The translations under genes were made by a program, and so were the position numbers. From positions 1,196,001 to 1,260,000 of the forward strand of contig NZ_CP018632.1 in assembly GCF_002215215.1 (NCBI RefSeq): a stretch of 64,000 nt of DNA. Reading direction: 5' to 3'. A model generated the notes under the pieces. It was not told where the DNA came from. It worked only from the letters and a program-made list of their open reading frames with translations, and made no database searches. This DNA comes from Granulosicoccus antarcticus IMCC3135. Lineage in GTDB: Bacteria > Pseudomonadota > Gammaproteobacteria > Granulosicoccales > Granulosicoccaceae. Each line of letters begins with the position of its first letter. Within the stretch, counting starts at the first letter, position 1. Shown piece after piece: positions 8,677 to 19,483 of this stretch.

Positions 8677-9735
8677 CTAGCGCTGACTCAATTCACGAAC
8701 CGCTTCGACCATGACACCCAGATGTTCCGGGTTGACGAATTGGTGAATGCCGTGGCCCAGGTTGAATACATGACCTGTTCCGGGGCCATAGCTGTCCAGT
8801 ACCTTTTTCACTTCTACCCGGATGCTCTCTGGCGAGCCGTAGAGAGCAGAAGGATCGAGGTTGCCCTGTAGAGCAACACGGTCAGCGGTCTTGGCGCGGG
8901 CATCAGCCAGGTTCATGGTCCAGTCAACGCCCAGTCCGTCACAGCCGGTGTCGGCCATGATGTCCAGCCATTGGCCACCGTTTTTGGTAAAGAGGACGAC
9001 TGGTACCTTGCGGCCATCGGCCTCACGGGTCAGACCATCGACTATCTGCTGCATATAACGTAGCGAGAACTCTCGATAGTTGGCTGGAGAAAGCACGCCG
9101 CCCCAGGTATCGAAAATCATTAGCGATTGAGCACCGGCTGCCACCTGGGCATTGAGATAGCTGATAACCGATTTGGCAGTTTTATCAAGCAGTTCGTGCA
9201 GCAGGGCAGGGTCTGAGAACAACATACCCTTGACCTTGGAAAAGTCCTTGCTACCGCCACCCTCAACCATATAAGTGGCCAATGTCCAGGGGCTGCCTGA
9301 AAAACCGATCAGTGGTACACGGCCATTCAGCTCGCGACGAATGGTGCTGACAGCATCCATAACGTAACGCAACTTGTCGTCAGGGTCGGGGATGGGGAGT
9401 TTTTCAACATCAGCCCGGTTACGTACTGGATTGGAGAATTTAGGACCTTCGCCGGTTTCGAAGTGCAGACCGAGTCCCATGGCATCCGGAATGGTCAGGA
9501 TGTCGGAAAACAGGATGGCTGCATCCAGATTGAAACGATCAAGAGGCTGCAGAGTGACTTCGCACGCCAGATCTGGCGTGCTACACAGTGTCATGAAGTC
9601 ACCTGCTTGCTTGCGTACCTTCAGGTACTCAGGCAGATAACGACCCGCCTGGCGCATGACCCATACAGGCGTTCGGGAAGTTTCTTCGCGGTTCAGGGCA
9701 CGAAGGTACAGGTCATTCTGCAAGGCAGCGGTCAT
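8677..9735 (-). CDS. hemE: Uroporphyrinogen decarboxylase
   Basis: The 352-residue enzyme decarboxylates uroporphyrinogen III to coproporphyrinogen III in haem synthesis. The N-terminal [10 protein letters not shown] motif, the [11 protein letters not shown] region with its active-site Asp, G-F-S-G-S-P-W-T-L, and C-terminal F-N-L-G-H-G motif are all present at family positions. It lies 25 bp downstream of gltD, so the two are probably cotranscribed; a gltD-hemE link is common in gammaproteobacteria. Confidence 0.97.
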   Translation of the reverse strand: MTAALQNDLYLRALNREETSRTPVWVMRQAGRYLPEYLKVRKQAGDFMTLCSTPDLACEVTLQPLDRFNLDAAILFSDILTIPDAMGLGLHFETGEGPKFSNPVRNRADVEKLPIPDPDDKLRYVMDAVSTIRRELNGRVPLIGFSGSPWTLATYMVEGGGSKDFSKVKGMLFSDPALLHELLDKTAKSVISYLNAQVAAGAQSLMIFDTWGGVLSPANYREFSLRYMQQIVDGLTREADGRKVPVVLFTKNGGQWLDIMADTGCDGLGVDWTMNLADARAKTADRVALQGNLDPSALYGSPESIRVEVKKVLDSYGPGTGHVFNLGHGIHQFVNPEHLGVMVEAVRELSQR

Positions 9736-9760
9736 GTTGATACGTCAGGATTGCAGACCG

Positions 9761-11239
<1,479 letters not shown>

Positions 11240-11256
11240 TCAAGCGGAAGGCCGTA

Positions 11257-11709
11257 TCAGGCGGGTGTCAATCGATCCTTGATTGATTTGCTGACAATGC
11301 TCATGTCAGCCCGACCTTGTAATTGTGGTTTGACCAAGGCCATGACCTTGCCCATATCCTTGACTGAATCAGCGCCGGTTTCAACAATGGCACTATCAAT
11401 CAGTGCGTGAACTTCGGCTTCGCTCAGAGCTTCAGGCATATATGTCTGAATCAGCTCGATTTCGATCTGTTCCTGAGCAACTAAATCGTCACGGCCAGCG
11501 GCGGAATATTGCGAAATGGATTCGCGACGCTGCTTTAACAGCTTGTCCAGCAGGGCGATGACCGTAGGTTCATCAAGATCGATGCGTTCATCGATTTCCT
11601 TCTGCTTGAAGGCGGCTGAAATCAGACGCAATATGGCAAGGCGAGGTTTTTCGCCTGCTTTCATTGCAGTCTTGATGTCATCCAGAACGCGTTGACGGGT
11701 TTCGCTCAT
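11257..11709 (-). CDS. yqeY: GatB/YqeY-domain protein
   Basis: This 150-residue helical protein matches YqeY, a stand-alone version of the tRNA-interacting tail domain of GatB. Its C-terminal G-x-A-D-M-S-x-V-S-K-x-I-K-x-x-L signature is clear. Cellular function is unproven; it may bind tRNA. It is usually found next to rpsU, as here (190 bp downstream of it). I use ATG 11709, since the codon before it is only a TTG. Confidence 0.9.
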   Translation of the reverse strand: MSETRQRVLDDIKTAMKAGEKPRLAILRLISAAFKQKEIDERIDLDEPTVIALLDKLLKQRRESISQYSAAGRDDLVAQEQIEIELIQTYMPEALSEAEVHALIDSAIVETGADSVKDMGKVMALVKPQLQGRADMSIVSKSIKDRLTPA

Positions 11710-11902
11710 CAAGTGAATCCGATAGACAGCTAAAGAGGACGCGCACAGACAAACAGTTGAAGCAATTCAACTGTAAAAAGTGCCGATGCACAATATAATA
11801 ACGAACTTTACCTGACGTAATGTGACGTGGCCGCACTACAGGCAGGACGGATGTGCACAACCGGGTCGTACTGCCCGGTTGCCAACAGCCTGTCTACTTG
11901 TT

Positions 11903-12118
11903 TTAGTAGAGACGAACGCGACGTGAAGATTCTTTGGACACCTTTTTCTGGTGACGCTTGACTGCCGCTGCTGCCTTGCGCTTACGCTCGGTAGTGGGCT
12001 TTTCATAGAATTCACGGCGGCGAGTTTCGGTGAGGACACCCGCTTTCTCACATGATCGCTTAAAGCGACGCAGGGCCATTTCGAAGGGTTCGTTCTCTTT
12101 GACGCGTACTGAAGGCAT
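11903..12118 (-). CDS. rpsU: 30S ribosomal protein S21
   Basis: The 71-residue, highly basic protein begins [13 protein letters not shown] and ends in a Lys/Arg-rich tail, matching bacterial S21 at full length. S21 helps mRNA base-pairing with 16S rRNA during initiation. It is divergent from tsaD, the usual arrangement. The usual downstream dnaG and rpoD are missing; yqeY then gltD follow instead. Confidence 0.97.
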   Translation of the reverse strand: MPSVRVKENEPFEMALRRFKRSCEKAGVLTETRRREFYEKPTTERKRKAAAAVKRHQKKVSKESSRRVRLY

Positions 12119-12153
12119 TAATGAATTACTCGGTGAATCGCGGAAAGTTCTCT

Positions 12154-12183
12154 AGTATAACGGTATTCGCGTCAACAACTCAA
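12154..12183 (-). promoter_or_regulatory. Putative rpsU promoter
   Basis: On the minus strand TTGAGT (12178-12183) and TATACT (12154-12159) are separated by 18 bp and lie about 35-65 bp upstream of rpsU. This fits a sigma-70 promoter. Confidence 0.5.
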
Positions 12184-12289
12184 TGTATCGAGAGATTTCG
12201 TCGGCGTGAATTCGTGCGCAAGAGCAAGTTCATGGTGCCTATGTGCGCTGAATCCAATGTTACACTCGCCAGATTTGCTCGGAAAACGC

Positions 12290-13321
12290 ATGATAACGCT
12301 AGGAATCGAGAGTTCCTGTGACGAAACCGGGTTGGCTCTCTATTGTTCAGAGCGCGGCTTGCTGGCAAACGCACTTTTCAGTCAGGTGGATCTGCACGCA
12401 CTCTATGGTGGTGTTGTTCCAGAGCTGGCCTCACGAGATCATGTCAGACGTCTGGTGCCGCTGACCAGGCAAGTGTGCCAAGAGGCCGGCATACCGATAA
12501 CGGCCATAGATGGCGTGGCCTACACCGCAGGACCCGGACTTGCCGGAGCGTTGCTAACCGGCGCCATGATGGCGCGTGGCCTGGCCTGGGCGTTACAGCG
12601 TCCGGCTCTGGGAGTACACCATCTGGAAGGTCATGTGCTGGCCCCCATGCTGGAGCCAGATGCGCCAGAGTTTCCTTTTGTCTGTCTGCTGGTATCCGGT
12701 GGGCATACGCAACTGATTCACGTGGCAGCGCCCGGGCAATACGAATTGTTGGGAGAGTCGGTTGACGACGCTGCTGGCGAGGCGTTTGACAAGACAGCGA
12801 AAATGCTCGGTCTGTCCTATCCGGGTGGTCCGGCTTTGTCGCGATTGGCCGAATCCGGCGATGCATCTCAAGTCAAGTTGCCGCGACCCATGCTCGACCG
12901 ACCGGATCTGGACTTCAGTTTCAGTGGTTTGAAGACGGCAGCTATTACTCGTTACAAAGCGTTCATGGCAACGGAGCCCGCCTCAACAGTTGCTATCGAC
13001 GCATTTCGCGCGAACCTGGCAGCCAGCTTTGAACAAGCCGTGGTCGACGTGCTGATAGGCAAGAGTCGACGCGCATTGGCGAAGACGGGTCTGTCCCGTC
13101 TGGTTATCTCGGGTGGTGTGAGTGCCAACAGCCAGCTGCGAAAGGCTGCTGATGAGCTGACCGCTGAAGGTTACAGAGTGTTTTACCCGCGCCTGGAATT
13201 CTGCACGGACAACGGGGCCATGATTGCGCTGGCAGGCGCCCAACGCCTGCAGCGTGGTGAGAGCACAGATCTGGCGGTCAGCGTCAAACCTCGCTGGCCG
13301 CTTGATAGTCTGATGGCCTGA
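12290..13321 (+). CDS. tsaD: tRNA N6-adenosine threonylcarbamoyltransferase TsaD
   Basis: The 343-residue ASKHA-fold enzyme transfers threonylcarbamoyl to A37 of ANN-decoding tRNAs with TsaB and TsaE. The N-terminal G-I-E-S-S-C-D-E-T motif, the metal-binding H-H-L-E-G-H motif and S-G-G-H-T-Q are present, with the D-N-G-A-M-I-A motif near the C-terminus. The open frame extends upstream to 12206, but the family N-terminus [11 protein letters not shown] starts at 12290, preceded by GGAAA. Confidence 0.97.
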   Translation: MITLGIESSCDETGLALYCSERGLLANALFSQVDLHALYGGVVPELASRDHVRRLVPLTRQVCQEAGIPITAIDGVAYTAGPGLAGALLTGAMMARGLAWALQRPALGVHHLEGHVLAPMLEPDAPEFPFVCLLVSGGHTQLIHVAAPGQYELLGESVDDAAGEAFDKTAKMLGLSYPGGPALSRLAESGDASQVKLPRPMLDRPDLDFSFSGLKTAAITRYKAFMATEPASTVAIDAFRANLAASFEQAVVDVLIGKSRRALAKTGLSRLVISGGVSANSQLRKAADELTAEGYRVFYPRLEFCTDNGAMIALAGAQRLQRGESTDLAVSVKPRWPLDSLMA

Positions 13322-13351
13322 TGTTGTCAGTGCGGTTCGGGCGACGCTGGT

Positions 13352-13957
13352 TCAGCGCTTGCCGATGACAGGCTCTGTGCCTGCGATCAGGCGTTGAATA
13401 TTGCCACGATGCGTATAGTAGAGAAAAGCCCCGATCATGGTGAATCCGACAGCGAAGGTCTGATGGCCCTCGAACGATAAATATACCGGTACCAGAGCAA
13501 AGGTCACGAGGGCGGCCAGCGACGAGCGTTTGAAGGTCAGGCTGATGGCCAGCCAGGTCAGTAGAGCCAGCGCTCCGACGGTAAGATCGATTCCCAGCAG
13601 GGCGCCCAGAGCCGTGGCAACGCCCTTGCCACCTTCGAAGTTGAAGAATATCGGGTAAAGATGGCCAATGAATGCCGCCAGGGCTGTCAGTGCGATGGTC
13701 GCAGGATGGTCGATCAGGCTGGCTGTGATGAAAACGGGCAGAAAACCTTTCAAGGCGTCTCCCAGCAAAGTCAGGATGGCAGGTAGTTTGCCACCGACAC
13801 GAAGTACATTGGTTGCTCCCGGATTGCCGGAGCCTGCGGTTCGCGGGTCTTGCAGGCCCATGGCGCGGCAGACGAGGATGGCGGCAGAAACTGAGCCTGC
13901 AAGGTAGGCAAGGACGGCAACAAGCAGGGCGGGTATGGCAAGATCGGCGCTGAACAC
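13352..13957 (-). CDS. plsY: Acyl-phosphate glycerol-3-phosphate acyltransferase PlsY
   Basis: This multi-pass membrane protein (about five helices) catalyses the first acylation of glycerol-3-phosphate using acyl-phosphate. It has the S-G-N-P-G-A-T-N-V-L-R motif, the G-D-A-x-K-G motif and the G-H-x-x-P-x-F-x-x-F-x-G-G-K-G motif that define PlsY. The frame is open up to 14233, but family length (about 200 residues) points to the GTG at 13957, giving 201 residues; the ribosome site is weak, so the start is uncertain. It is convergent with tsaD (30 bp between stops). Confidence 0.93.
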   Translation of the reverse strand: MFSADLAIPALLVAVLAYLAGSVSAAILVCRAMGLQDPRTAGSGNPGATNVLRVGGKLPAILTLLGDALKGFLPVFITASLIDHPATIALTALAAFIGHLYPIFFNFEGGKGVATALGALLGIDLTVGALALLTWLAISLTFKRSSLAALVTFALVPVYLSFEGHQTFAVGFTMIGAFLYYTHRGNIQRLIAGTEPVIGKR

Positions 13958-14094
13958 AAGTGATGGGCATCGATGGAAGGATGGCGACACTATATAAGAA
14001 TCGAGGTGGTGGAATAAATGGCTGTTGATGAAAAATACGGGAGAGCAGGGCCATGGCAAGGTGTCAGCGGTCTGGTTGAGATGGGTGGTCAGGT

Positions 14095-15000
14095 ATGAAT
14101 TCATTAATTCAACCCGCTTCCATTGCTCTTGTGCGTCGCCATTTTTCACAGGCAAATCAAGAGTTTGATGCCTATGCTGCGGTATTCGAAACCATAGGAG
14201 ATCGGCTGCAGGAACGTTTGTCGCTGTTGGCAATAAAGCCTGCGCGCGTGCTGGACCTGGGGTGTCGCAGTGGTTACCAGCTGGCGGCGTTGCAGCAACG
14301 TTACCCGGATGCGCAGATCATCGGAGCCGATCCAGCTCCAGGAATGGTCCCGCAATTACCCGGTTCCTGGCCTCGATGGTTACGTCGCCGCTCGCGAGCC
14401 CCTCACAGGGTGGCTTGCGATCCGCATGAGTTGCCGTTCGCCGATGGTAGCTTTGATCTGGTGGTCTCGAATATGTTGTTACCTTGGTGTCATGCCCCGC
14501 ATCGGGTGTTCGAGGAGGCCGCACGCATCTTGTCGCCGGGCGGGGCATTCATGTTTACCAGTGCCGGACCCGATACATTGATGGAGTACCGGTCTGCTTG
14601 GGCTGCCATCGACAGTTATCTGCATGGTTTCGGTCTGATCGATATGCACGATCTTGGTGATACTTTGATGGCGTCAGGCTTTGCAGCCCCGGTTCTGGAT
14701 AGAGATAACCTGCAGATCGATTACCCGAGTATCGACGCTTTGCAAAATGAATTGCAACAACTGGGGGCTGCCAATGTGGCGAGCGGAAGACGATTCGGAT
14801 TGATGTCTCCCAGCGTGCGCAAGGCGCTCAGCTCGGTGGCAGCAGGTCAGCGTTTTCCCGTTACGCTGGAGCTGGTGCAAGGGCACGGATGGAAGGGTGA
14901 GTTGGCCAAGACTGGAAGGCAGCCGGAAGACGAGTATCGAGTGTCGGTGGATAGTCTTCGAGGCTCGTGGCAACGTTCTACTTCTGATCGTCAGACCTAG
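14095..15000 (+). CDS. BioC-like SAM-dependent methyltransferase
   Basis: This 301-residue class I methyltransferase has SAM motif I (V-L-D-L-G-C-R-S-G, with R where G is common), the acidic loop around A-D-P-A-P-G-M, and the F-D-L-V-V-S-N-M-L-L-P-W motif. The C-terminal half carries G-P-D-T-L-x-E and the F-I-D-M-H-D-L-G-D-like sequence seen in BioC (malonyl-ACP O-methyltransferase of biotin synthesis) and in the related NDUFAF5-type hydroxylase/methyltransferases. No other biotin gene is nearby, so BioC is likely but not certain. It is divergent from plsY. Confidence 0.7.
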   Translation: MNSLIQPASIALVRRHFSQANQEFDAYAAVFETIGDRLQERLSLLAIKPARVLDLGCRSGYQLAALQQRYPDAQIIGADPAPGMVPQLPGSWPRWLRRRSRAPHRVACDPHELPFADGSFDLVVSNMLLPWCHAPHRVFEEAARILSPGGAFMFTSAGPDTLMEYRSAWAAIDSYLHGFGLIDMHDLGDTLMASGFAAPVLDRDNLQIDYPSIDALQNELQQLGAANVASGRRFGLMSPSVRKALSSVAAGQRFPVTLELVQGHGWKGELAKTGRQPEDEYRVSVDSLRGSWQRSTSDRQT

Positions 15001-15173
15001 TCTGGATGATTCATGAATAGTCAGGCCTGGTTCGGCATGACATTGGCTAGGGTTGCGGTTAAAGTGATTTTGACTGAGAGTACATGGGGTATCAACCGGT
15101 TGGGCTGTTCGGCCGTATAGAGTAAGACACTGAGCCTGTGCGGCTCATCAACTGCCAAAGATACCTTCATTGC

Positions 15174-15647
15174 ATGATTGAGGTACAAGACGAAAAAGGT
15201 GTAACGGTTCGACTCATTGTTACGCCTAACAGGTCAATGAGTTGGCGCGCAAATCTCTACCTGGCCGCCAGCCTTGGCTTTATCTGTATGGGCATGGCGC
15301 TGGTATTGGCCAGTTTCGGGCTGTGGATGGTGGTGCCATTTGCAGGAGCTGAAGTCCTGCTTATCATCACTTGCTTGTACTTGACATTGAAAAGGTTGTC
15401 CAGAAAAGAGGTAATTACCGTAGACAATGAGGCGATTCGTCTCGAGTGGGGCTACAATCATCCCGAAGTCATTGTAAACTTGCCCCGCCGTTGGACTCGA
15501 CTGTCATACAATTGTCCGGAGAGTCTATTTGAAGTTGGACATTTGAGCGTTGCTGCCCATGGCAAGCATTACACGTTGGGGCGCTGTCTCAATAAAGTAG
15601 AAAAAAAAGCACTCTTTACAGAATTGAAGATCGCCCTGAACCGCTAG
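15174..15647 (+). CDS. DUF2244 integral membrane protein
   Basis: The 157-residue protein has a hairpin of two membrane helices (about residues 28-50 and 54-72) and a conserved C-terminal cytosolic part containing a W-T-R-L-sequence and a G-R-C-L-N-K-V-E-K motif, as in DUF2244. Members often sit beside aa3/caa3 oxidase genes, as here (158 bp before coxB). Function is unknown; an oxidase assembly role is only suggested by context. A GTG at 15138 would add 12 residues. Confidence 0.75.
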   Translation: MIEVQDEKGVTVRLIVTPNRSMSWRANLYLAASLGFICMGMALVLASFGLWMVVPFAGAEVLLIITCLYLTLKRLSRKEVITVDNEAIRLEWGYNHPEVIVNLPRRWTRLSYNCPESLFEVGHLSVAAHGKHYTLGRCLNKVEKKALFTELKIALNR

Positions 15648-15805
15648 TTAGAGGTTTGGAGCGTTATGGGTACGATCAAGGCGGTGTGCTGGCTGGTCGA
15701 TTATGTCAATGAATGGCAGTAGATTCTTTGACCTTCGACAAAAGTACCCTTGCATTGGTAGTTTTTTTCGGTTGATAATTTCAGAAATATTTTTGGAGAA
15801 TGGTT

Positions 15806-17056
15806 ATGACGTCTAACGTTAGTCGTTGGGCGCTTCTGTCATTGGTCTTGCTCATGTTGCCGTTGGGTGCATGGGCTGACTGGGGAGCGCTGAACATGCC
15901 GAAAGGCGTTACGGAAATCAGCAACGAGGTTTATACCTTGCACATGCGGATCTTCTACCTGTGCATCGCTATTGGTGTAGCAGTGTTCGCTGTGATGATC
16001 GTATCCATGTTCCTGCATCGCAAGTCTCGCGGCGCGAAGGCTGCGGACTTTCATGAAAGCACGGCTGTAGAGATTGTCTGGACAGTCGTACCTCTCGTCA
16101 TTCTCATTGGTATGGCCATTCCTGCCGCCCGTGTACTCATCAAAATGGAAGACTTCAGCGATTCTGAAATGTCCATCAAGGTGACTGGCTATCAGTGGCG
16201 CTGGCGTTATGAGTACATGGATAGTGGCGTTTCTTTCTATAGTCAACTGAAGCCAGAACATAATCTTGCTCGGCAACAGGGCTCCGACGTCGACCTGGCT
16301 ACCGCCTTTCCGGGTACCTCGTTCAACGGTGAGGAAGAGGTTTACCTGCGTGAAGTCGACAACGAACTGGTTGTGCCTGTAGGCAAGAAGATTCGCTTCC
16401 TGCATACCGCAGCGGATGTTATCCACTCATGGTGGGTTCAGGATCTTTCTATCAAGAAGGATGCTATTCCAGGCTTTATCAACGAGAACTGGGCTTTGAT
16501 CGAAGAACCCGGTATCTATCGCGGCAAGTGTGCTGAGCTGTGTGGACGTGACCACGGCTTCATGCCTATTGTGGTTCGTGCCGTTTCTCAAGAAGACTTT
16601 GATGTATGGGTTGCCGACCAGAAACTGGCCATGGCTTCCAGTGCAGACGAGGCCGAAAGGCAATGGGCTCACCAGGAGCTGGTTACAGCTGGCAAGCAAG
16701 TCTATGAAGCCAACTGCATGAGCTGTCACCAGGCCGAAGGTCAGGGCATTCCGGGCATGTTCCCTGCCATTGCAGGTAGTGAAGTTGCAACGGGCAGCAT
16801 CGACCATCATGTCAATACCGTGATGAACGGCGTTGAAGGCACAATGATGTCCAAGTTCAGTGACGTTCTTACCGACACTGATATCGCCGCTGTTATTACC
16901 TATCAGCGTAATGCCTTCGGTAACGGTACCGGCGACACATTACAACCCTCACAGATCCAGTCACTGCGCACAGGCATGAGCGCGGACAAGGGGGCAGAAT
17001 TGTCTGACAAGGTTGCTTCCGCCTCTGAGCTGAACACCAACAATGGAGTCAACTGA
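15806..17056 (+). CDS. coxB: Cytochrome c oxidase subunit II with fused cytochrome c domain
   Basis: The 416-residue precursor has a signal peptide, two membrane helices (roughly residues 45-70 and 90-110), and a periplasmic cupredoxin domain with the CuA site (C-A-E-L-C-G-R-D-H-G-F-M). A C-terminal class I cytochrome c domain with C-M-S-C-H haem c motif follows, making the enzyme caa3-like. Subunit II accepts electrons and passes them through CuA to haem a. I prefer ATG 15806 because GGAG sits 7 nt upstream; ATG 15800 is too close to it. The stop overlaps the coxA start by one base (TGATG). Confidence 0.95.
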   Translation: MTSNVSRWALLSLVLLMLPLGAWADWGALNMPKGVTEISNEVYTLHMRIFYLCIAIGVAVFAVMIVSMFLHRKSRGAKAADFHESTAVEIVWTVVPLVILIGMAIPAARVLIKMEDFSDSEMSIKVTGYQWRWRYEYMDSGVSFYSQLKPEHNLARQQGSDVDLATAFPGTSFNGEEEVYLREVDNELVVPVGKKIRFLHTAADVIHSWWVQDLSIKKDAIPGFINENWALIEEPGIYRGKCAELCGRDHGFMPIVVRAVSQEDFDVWVADQKLAMASSADEAERQWAHQELVTAGKQVYEANCMSCHQAEGQGIPGMFPAIAGSEVATGSIDHHVNTVMNGVEGTMMSKFSDVLTDTDIAAVITYQRNAFGNGTGDTLQPSQIQSLRTGMSADKGAELSDKVASASELNTNNGVN

Positions 17057-18681
17057 TGAGTTATTCAGACGTCACTCACCACGAGGCAGGTGATCACAGT
17101 GATCATGATGACCACGATCATCACGGTCCCGCAAAAGGACTGATGCGTTGGGTTACGACAACCAACCATAAAGATATCGGTACTCTGTATCTGTGGTTCT
17201 CTCTGATCATGTTCTTCATCGGTGGCGCTATGGCACTGATTATCCGGGCGGAGCTCTTCCAGCCTGGTATTCAGATCGTTGATCCGATGTTCTTCAACTC
17301 CATGACCACCATGCATGCGATTGTCATGATCTTTGGTGTGGTCATGCCGGCATTCGTTGGTCTTGCCAACTGGATGATTCCGATGATGATCGGAGCTCCG
17401 GATATGGCGCTGCCAAGGCTGAACAACTGGTCTTTCTGGATCATGCCTTTTGCCTTCACCATCATGCTGTCAACTCTGTTCATGGACAGTGGTGGCCCTG
17501 CAGGTGGCTGGACGCTGTACCCACCTTTGGTTCTGCAGATGGGTGACAGTTTTGCCTTCGTAATATTTGCAATCCATTTTCTGGGTATTTCTTCAGTCAT
17601 GGGTTCGATCAATATCGTGGCTACCATCTTCAACATGCGTGCTCCTGGCATGACATTCATGCAGATGCCCATGTTCGTATGGACTTGGCTCATTACGGCC
17701 TATCTGCTTATTGCCACTATTCCGGTATTCGCTGGCGCTGTGACGATGCTTCTGACTGACCGCTTCTTTGGCACCAGTTTCTTCAGTGCTGCAGGTGGCG
17801 GTGATCCGGTCATGTTCCAGCACATCTTCTGGTTCTTTGGTCATCCAGAGGTATACATCCTGATACTTCCGGCTTTCGGAATTGTTTCCTCCATCATTCC
17901 TACCTTCGCTCGCAAGCCACTGTTCGGCTATGACTCAATGGTGTATGCGACAGCGTCTATCGCATTCCTGTCGTTCATCGTCTGGGCTCACCATATGTTC
18001 ACCACCGGCATGCCGCTGGCAGGCGAACTGTTCTTCATGTTCTCGACCATGATGATCTCGGTTCCAACAGGTGTGAAAGTGTTCAACTGGGTTGCCACAA
18101 TGTGGCGTGGCTCCATGACTTTTGAAACTCCGATGCTGTTTGCAATCGGCTTTGTCATCATGTTCACCATCGGTGGTCTGTCCGGTCTGATGCTCGCCAT
18201 CACACCTGCCGATATCCAGTATCACGATACCTACTTCGTGGTAGCTCATTTCCACTACGTTCTGGTGCCGGGTGCAATCTACTCACTGATGGCTGCCACG
18301 TACTACTGGCTGCCCAAGTGGACTGGCAACATGTATGACGAGAAGCTGGGCAAGATGCATTTCTGGATCTCTACCATTTTTGTCAACGTGTTGTTCTTCC
18401 CGATGCATTTTGTCGGTCTGGCGGGCATGCCACGTCGTATTCCTGACTACAGTCTGCAGTTCGCCGACTGGAACATGATTGCGACCATTGGTGCGTTCGG
18501 TTTTGGTTTCAGCCAGCTGATGTTTGTCTATATCATTGTCAAATGTGTACGTGGCGGCGAGAAGGCGACATCCGAAGTTTGGGAAGGTGCCAGAGGTCTG
18601 GAGTGGACGGTTGCGTCACCAGCGCCTTACCACACCTTCGAAACGGCTCCAGAAATTCTGCCAAGCACCGTTACCCGATAG
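17056..18681 (+). CDS. coxA: Cytochrome c oxidase subunit I
   Basis: This 541-residue, 12-helix haem-copper oxidase subunit carries the binuclear site motif W-F-F-G-H-P-E-V-Y (His and cross-linked Tyr, A1-type K channel), the H-H-M-F-T-T-G motif with CuB histidines, and the T-Y-F-V-V-A-H-F-H-Y-V motif that ligates haems a and a3. The D-channel N-P-x-D-like region N-W-M-I-P is near residue 110. A His/Asp-rich N-terminal tail (residues 8-24) is unusual and might bind metal. It is cotranscribed with coxB. Confidence 0.97.
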   Translation: MSYSDVTHHEAGDHSDHDDHDHHGPAKGLMRWVTTTNHKDIGTLYLWFSLIMFFIGGAMALIIRAELFQPGIQIVDPMFFNSMTTMHAIVMIFGVVMPAFVGLANWMIPMMIGAPDMALPRLNNWSFWIMPFAFTIMLSTLFMDSGGPAGGWTLYPPLVLQMGDSFAFVIFAIHFLGISSVMGSINIVATIFNMRAPGMTFMQMPMFVWTWLITAYLLIATIPVFAGAVTMLLTDRFFGTSFFSAAGGGDPVMFQHIFWFFGHPEVYILILPAFGIVSSIIPTFARKPLFGYDSMVYATASIAFLSFIVWAHHMFTTGMPLAGELFFMFSTMMISVPTGVKVFNWVATMWRGSMTFETPMLFAIGFVIMFTIGGLSGLMLAITPADIQYHDTYFVVAHFHYVLVPGAIYSLMAATYYWLPKWTGNMYDEKLGKMHFWISTIFVNVLFFPMHFVGLAGMPRRIPDYSLQFADWNMIATIGAFGFGFSQLMFVYIIVKCVRGGEKATSEVWEGARGLEWTVASPAPYHTFETAPEILPSTVTR

Positions 18682-18722
18682 ATTGATGAGGACAAGCCAG
18701 GAATATGCGAGCAAGTGGAATC

Positions 18723-18884
18723 ATGAGTGACAAACAGTTACCTGAAGGCTCAGGCCTGAAGACTGAACGTACTCCCGGTTTTTTCCGGAAATATCGCATG
18801 CCGTTGTTCCTGGCTTTATTGGCCCTGTGCCTCTACGCCAGCAGTATTCTCTATATTCTGCTGGTCAGAGGACAGGTGGCATGA
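18723..18884 (+). CDS. Small single-pass membrane protein of the oxidase cluster
   Basis: A 53-residue frame starts at ATG 18723 and ends in the ATGA overlap with the ctaG start. It has a charged N-terminal 28 residues, then one hydrophobic helix (about 27-49: L-F-L-A-L-L-A-L-C-L-Y). Small single-helix proteins are common between coxA and ctaG in proteobacterial clusters, where they serve as oxidase subunit IV-like or assembly factors. I cannot name its family. Coupled translation with ctaG supports a real gene. Confidence 0.7.
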   Translation: MSDKQLPEGSGLKTERTPGFFRKYRMPLFLALLALCLYASSILYILLVRGQVA

Positions 18885-19429
18885 GTCAGTCTCAGGCCGC
18901 AGGCGATAAATCGCATGCCAAAGTAGCCGGCAAGATGGTATTGCTGGCTGCAGGGATGTTCGGTTTCGGTTATTTGATGGTGCCGTTGTACGACATCATC
19001 TGTGATGTGACAGGCCTTAACGGCAAGACGGGCAGGGTGAGTGCCAGTGCCGTTGTAGACGCTCCGGCAGTCAACGATCGGGAGATCATTGTCGAATTCA
19101 CGGCTAGCGTCAATCAGAGTGGTGCCTGGATTTTTCGTCCTGACATGAAAACCATGATGGTCAAGCCGGGCACTCTGTATCACGCTAGTTACTACGCTGA
19201 GAATCTGGCGAGTAGCCCAGTCGTCGCGCAGGCGACTCCCAGTGTGACGCCTTTTACTGCTGCAAAATATTTCAACAAAACAGAGTGTTTCTGTTTTACC
19301 AGACAAGCTTTTGAGGCTGGTGGCTCGATGCATATGCCGCTGACCTTTATTATCGACCCGGACATTCCGACCAATATTGATCGAGTTACCCTGTCGTACA
19401 CGTTTTTTCGTTCGCCAGATCAAAGCTGA
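18881..19429 (+). CDS. ctaG: Cytochrome c oxidase assembly protein CtaG (Cox11 family)
   Basis: The 182-residue protein has one N-terminal membrane helix (about residues 16-37) and a periplasmic Ig-like copper-binding domain with the E-C-F-C-F motif, which delivers copper to CuB of subunit I. The start at 18881 (M-S-Q-S-Q) overlaps the upstream small gene by 4 bp. A longer frame starting at 18827 would overlap that gene by 58 bp and is less likely. Confidence 0.95.
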   Translation: MSQSQAAGDKSHAKVAGKMVLLAAGMFGFGYLMVPLYDIICDVTGLNGKTGRVSASAVVDAPAVNDREIIVEFTASVNQSGAWIFRPDMKTMMVKPGTLYHASYYAENLASSPVVAQATPSVTPFTAAKYFNKTECFCFTRQAFEAGGSMHMPLTFIIDPDIPTNIDRVTLSYTFFRSPDQS

Positions 19430-19483
19430 TTTTCCGTATTCAATGACTATCCGGGCACTAACACGCTCGCAAAGGATCAAGAC

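Noticed and set aside
11859-11880. Hairpin AACCGGG / CCCGGTT after rpsU
   Set aside because: There is no U-run on the minus strand after it, so I do not call it a terminator.
13958-14233. N-terminal extension of plsY to 14233
   Set aside because: The added 92 residues have no family match and overlap the divergent methyltransferase gene by about 140 bp.
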